From Candidatus Altimarinota bacterium (lineage in GTDB: Bacteria; Patescibacteriota; Gracilibacteria; GCA-2401425; JAJOLG01): a DNA stretch of 8,416 nt. The stretch is from contig JAJOLG010000065.1 in NCBI GenBank assembly GCA_021129445.1, positions 1-8,416 on the forward strand, in the 5' to 3' direction. Position 1 is the first letter of the stretch, and the number at the start of each line of letters is the position of its first letter. This document shows positions 7,170 to 8,416 of the stretch, piece by piece. The position numbers and the translations under genes were made by a program. Below the pieces are notes generated by a model, which had not been told where the DNA came from, searched no databases, and saw only the letters and a program-made list of their open reading frames with translations.

Positions 7170-7197
7170 ATTATATAACCCTAGGGTTTAGAGTAAA
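7170..7197 (-). promoter_or_regulatory. Candidate gdhA promoter with a palindromic operator
   Basis: On the minus strand there is a perfect -10 TATAAT (7170-7175) and a -35-like TTTACT (7192-7197), 16 bases apart. Transcription would begin near 7163, leaving a leader of about 75 bases. The spacer contains the perfect 12-base palindrome AACCCTAGGGTT (7177-7188), a G/C-rich island in A/T-rich DNA and well placed for a dimeric repressor. The -10 match is strong. The -35 matches four of six consensus bases, and the operator role is inferred from position alone. Confidence 0.45.
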
Positions 7198-7222
7198 ATA
7201 GATTTTTTCCTACTCTAAATCC
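7184..7222. repeat. Long inverted repeat between maf and gdhA
   Basis: GGGTTTAGAGTA (7184-7195) pairs with TACTCTAAATCC (7211-7222), giving a 12-bp stem with one G-T wobble and a 15-base loop. It starts 5 bases beyond the maf stop. The T6 run (7223-7228) is on the plus-strand side, so as a terminator it would face the wrong way for maf. On the mRNA strand it may stabilise the maf 3' end. Its left arm shares GGGTT with the palindrome at 7177-7188, so the two structures exclude each other. Confidence 0.5.
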
Positions 7223-7226
7223 TTTT

Positions 7227-7799
7227 TTAAAACCCTTCCAACATATTTTTCAAAATATTTACCGGAAGTCAAACAATATTTAAAAAACACCCATCAATTT
7301 TTTTTACAAATTGCAAAGAAAATCACTCAATAGAAAAACCTCAACTTCTCCCCTGCCATTCATTTTTTTCAAGCCATTTTTCAACATCATTTTCCGTAAT
7401 TTTTCACCAAAAAATTTTTGTTTCAACAATTTTTGAAATTTTTTTCACTTCTCAATTTTCCAAAATTTTTACAAGAGAAATTCAAGAAAATACAGATAAA
7501 ACCTCATTGGAATAAGACAAAAGCATTTTTTTCGCATCATCTAAATCTTTCGGTTTAAAATAATTTCCATTTTTCGAATGAACTGGAAAAGTATCGCATC
7601 AAATAACAATTTTTCAAATATTATTTTTTGCAACATAAAACGCTTTTCACTCAGAAAAATCCAAAATATTCTCTTCCAAATTTTTATTTTCGTCCCAAAT
7701 TTCATCAAAATTTGATGGAATTACTTCAAAATTTTCTGTGATATTTTTTAGCAAAATTTTTCTTCTTGGGCTCTGGGAAGCTAAAATTATTTTTTCCAT
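7227..7799 (-). CDS. maf: Maf-family nucleotide pyrophosphatase
   Basis: Maf proteins hydrolyse nucleoside triphosphates, including modified ones, to the monophosphate and pyrophosphate and help to clean the nucleotide pool. With TGA = Gly the product is 190 residues, the usual length. The opening MEKIILASQSPRRKILL carries the S-x-S-P-R-R phosphate-binding motif (8-13). IGCDTFPV (66-73) holds the catalytic Asp69, where Cys replaces the commoner Ala. KPKD (82-85), VFSGISLV (103-110), WQGRSGGFSIEG (148-159) and GCFLNIVGLP (170-179) follow in family order. The GRSGGFSIEG segment is a variant of the usual KAGAYGIQG, so the dTTP/UTP- versus m7GTP-type specificity is uncertain. Nine glycines are TGA and five are GGN, the highest GGN share here. 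It starts 17 bases after the tilS stop with no Shine-Dalgarno sequence, so a tilS-maf unit is likely. Confidence 0.93.
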
Positions 7800-7816
7800 A
7801 GCTTATTTTTTATTTT

Positions 7817-8416
7817 TTAAAACTTTACAACTCACTTCTCCAAAAAAAATCAATGCTTTTCCTTTTTCCCTTCTCACTTTTCAATCATTTGAATCACCTC
7901 AAAAATATTCTCCGAAGTAGTTCATTTTTTTAAATTTTTTTTATTCTCAAAAATTTTTTTAATCAAAATTTTTTTCAGAGAAATATCCAATTCATTAAAA
8001 AATTTTTTAGAAAATTTTTTTTGCTCAAAAAATTTTTGAAAAACCTGATTTTTATCAGAAAAATTTTCTTCAAAATCTAAAAATTTTTTTAACTTTTCAA
8101 ATAAATTTTTTTCCAAATAAAAAAAATTTTCCTGAGAAATTTTTGCCATTTTTATCAAATTTTCTCAAAAATTTTTGTTTATTTTTTCCAATTCTGGAAA
8201 AATTTTATTGCGAATTTTATTTCTTGTAAAAAAATTTTCTGAATTTGTAGAGTCTTCTCGCCGTTTTAAATTATTTTTTTTCGCAAAATCCAAAATTTCC
8301 TGTTTTGAAAAATCCAAAATTGGTCGCCAAATTTTCATTCAAAAATTTTCTGAAAACTCCTTCATCGGCGAAAAATTCGCAGTTCACCTCAACATTTGCA
8401 AAAACAAAGTTTCAAC
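7817..8416 (-). CDS. tilS: tRNA(Ile)-lysidine synthase, 5' end beyond the window
   Basis: TilS converts C34 of the tRNA-Ile CAU anticodon to lysidine, so that the tRNA reads AUA instead of AUG. Only the last 199 residues are present. The N-terminal PP-loop ATPase (SGGxDS) would lie outside. The visible part begins VETLFLQMLRGT, the end of the ATPase domain (family E-T-x-L-x-x-L-x-RG). It continues with IWRPILDFSKQEILDFAKKN (29-48), EDSTNSENFFTRNKIRNKIF (54-73) and the PELEKINKNF segment, which together are diagnostic. A Lys/Phe/Asn-rich helical region and a C-terminal domain follow. Seven glycines are TGA, including one at 7919-7921 where a standard-code call would stop about 34 codons early. 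One CGG and two CGA codons occur. It ends 17 bases before maf. Confidence 0.92.

Noticed and set aside
7803-7925. A 40-codon minus-strand frame starting ATG AAC TAC that ends just before maf.
   Set aside because: It overlaps the 3' end of tilS in another frame. With TGA = Gly the tilS frame continues through this region with a helix and C-terminal strand pattern that fits the TilS C-terminal domain, so the small frame is a shadow.

Overview
This strongly A+T-rich window is protein-coding on the minus strand almost from end to end, but only if UGA is read as glycine. Under the standard code no frame exceeds about 100 codons. With TGA = Gly and only TAA/TAG as stops, ten clear conserved genes appear. 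In each, TGA falls at invariant family glycines, such as the Nudix box, the GGGKGG of glutamate dehydrogenase and the GDSGS of a WecA-type transferase. By hand count about 174 glycines are TGA and about 22 are GGN. Nine of the ten genes end in TAA and one in TAG. This is genetic code 25, so the source is almost certainly a candidate phyla radiation bacterium of the Absconditabacteria (SR1) or Gracilibacteria (BD1-5/GN02). The window alone does not decide between the two.

Layout, from the right edge in the direction of minus-strand transcription: tilS (5' end beyond the window), then maf 17 bases later. Next comes a 138-base intergenic region with hairpins, a palindrome and a candidate promoter. 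It is followed by a glutamate dehydrogenase, a Nudix hydrolase 21 bases on, and a WecA/TagO/MraY-type sugar-phosphate transferase. That transferase fills 4151-5230, which looks empty under the standard code. A bidirectional terminator follows, then a short pyruvate kinase with its own terminator, then a ribosomal protein cluster rplA-rpsL-rpsG with a terminator, and finally rpsB (S2) with a terminator. No gene is supported on the plus strand.

Functionally this is housekeeping sequence: translation (S2, S7, S12, L1, tRNA-Ile lysidine synthesis), the last step of glycolysis, glutamate/2-oxoglutarate interconversion, nucleotide-pool hydrolases (Maf, Nudix) and lipid-linked glycan initiation. I see no CRISPR array, mobile element, rRNA or tRNA. 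The points worth a second look are the recoding itself, complete use of UGA for Gly in S2 and S12, rare CGG/CGA codons in tilS, a pyruvate kinase without its C-terminal domain, the absence of well-placed Shine-Dalgarno sequences, and a perfect palindrome inside the putative gdh promoter. No gene-free stretch reaches 300 bases once code 25 is applied.
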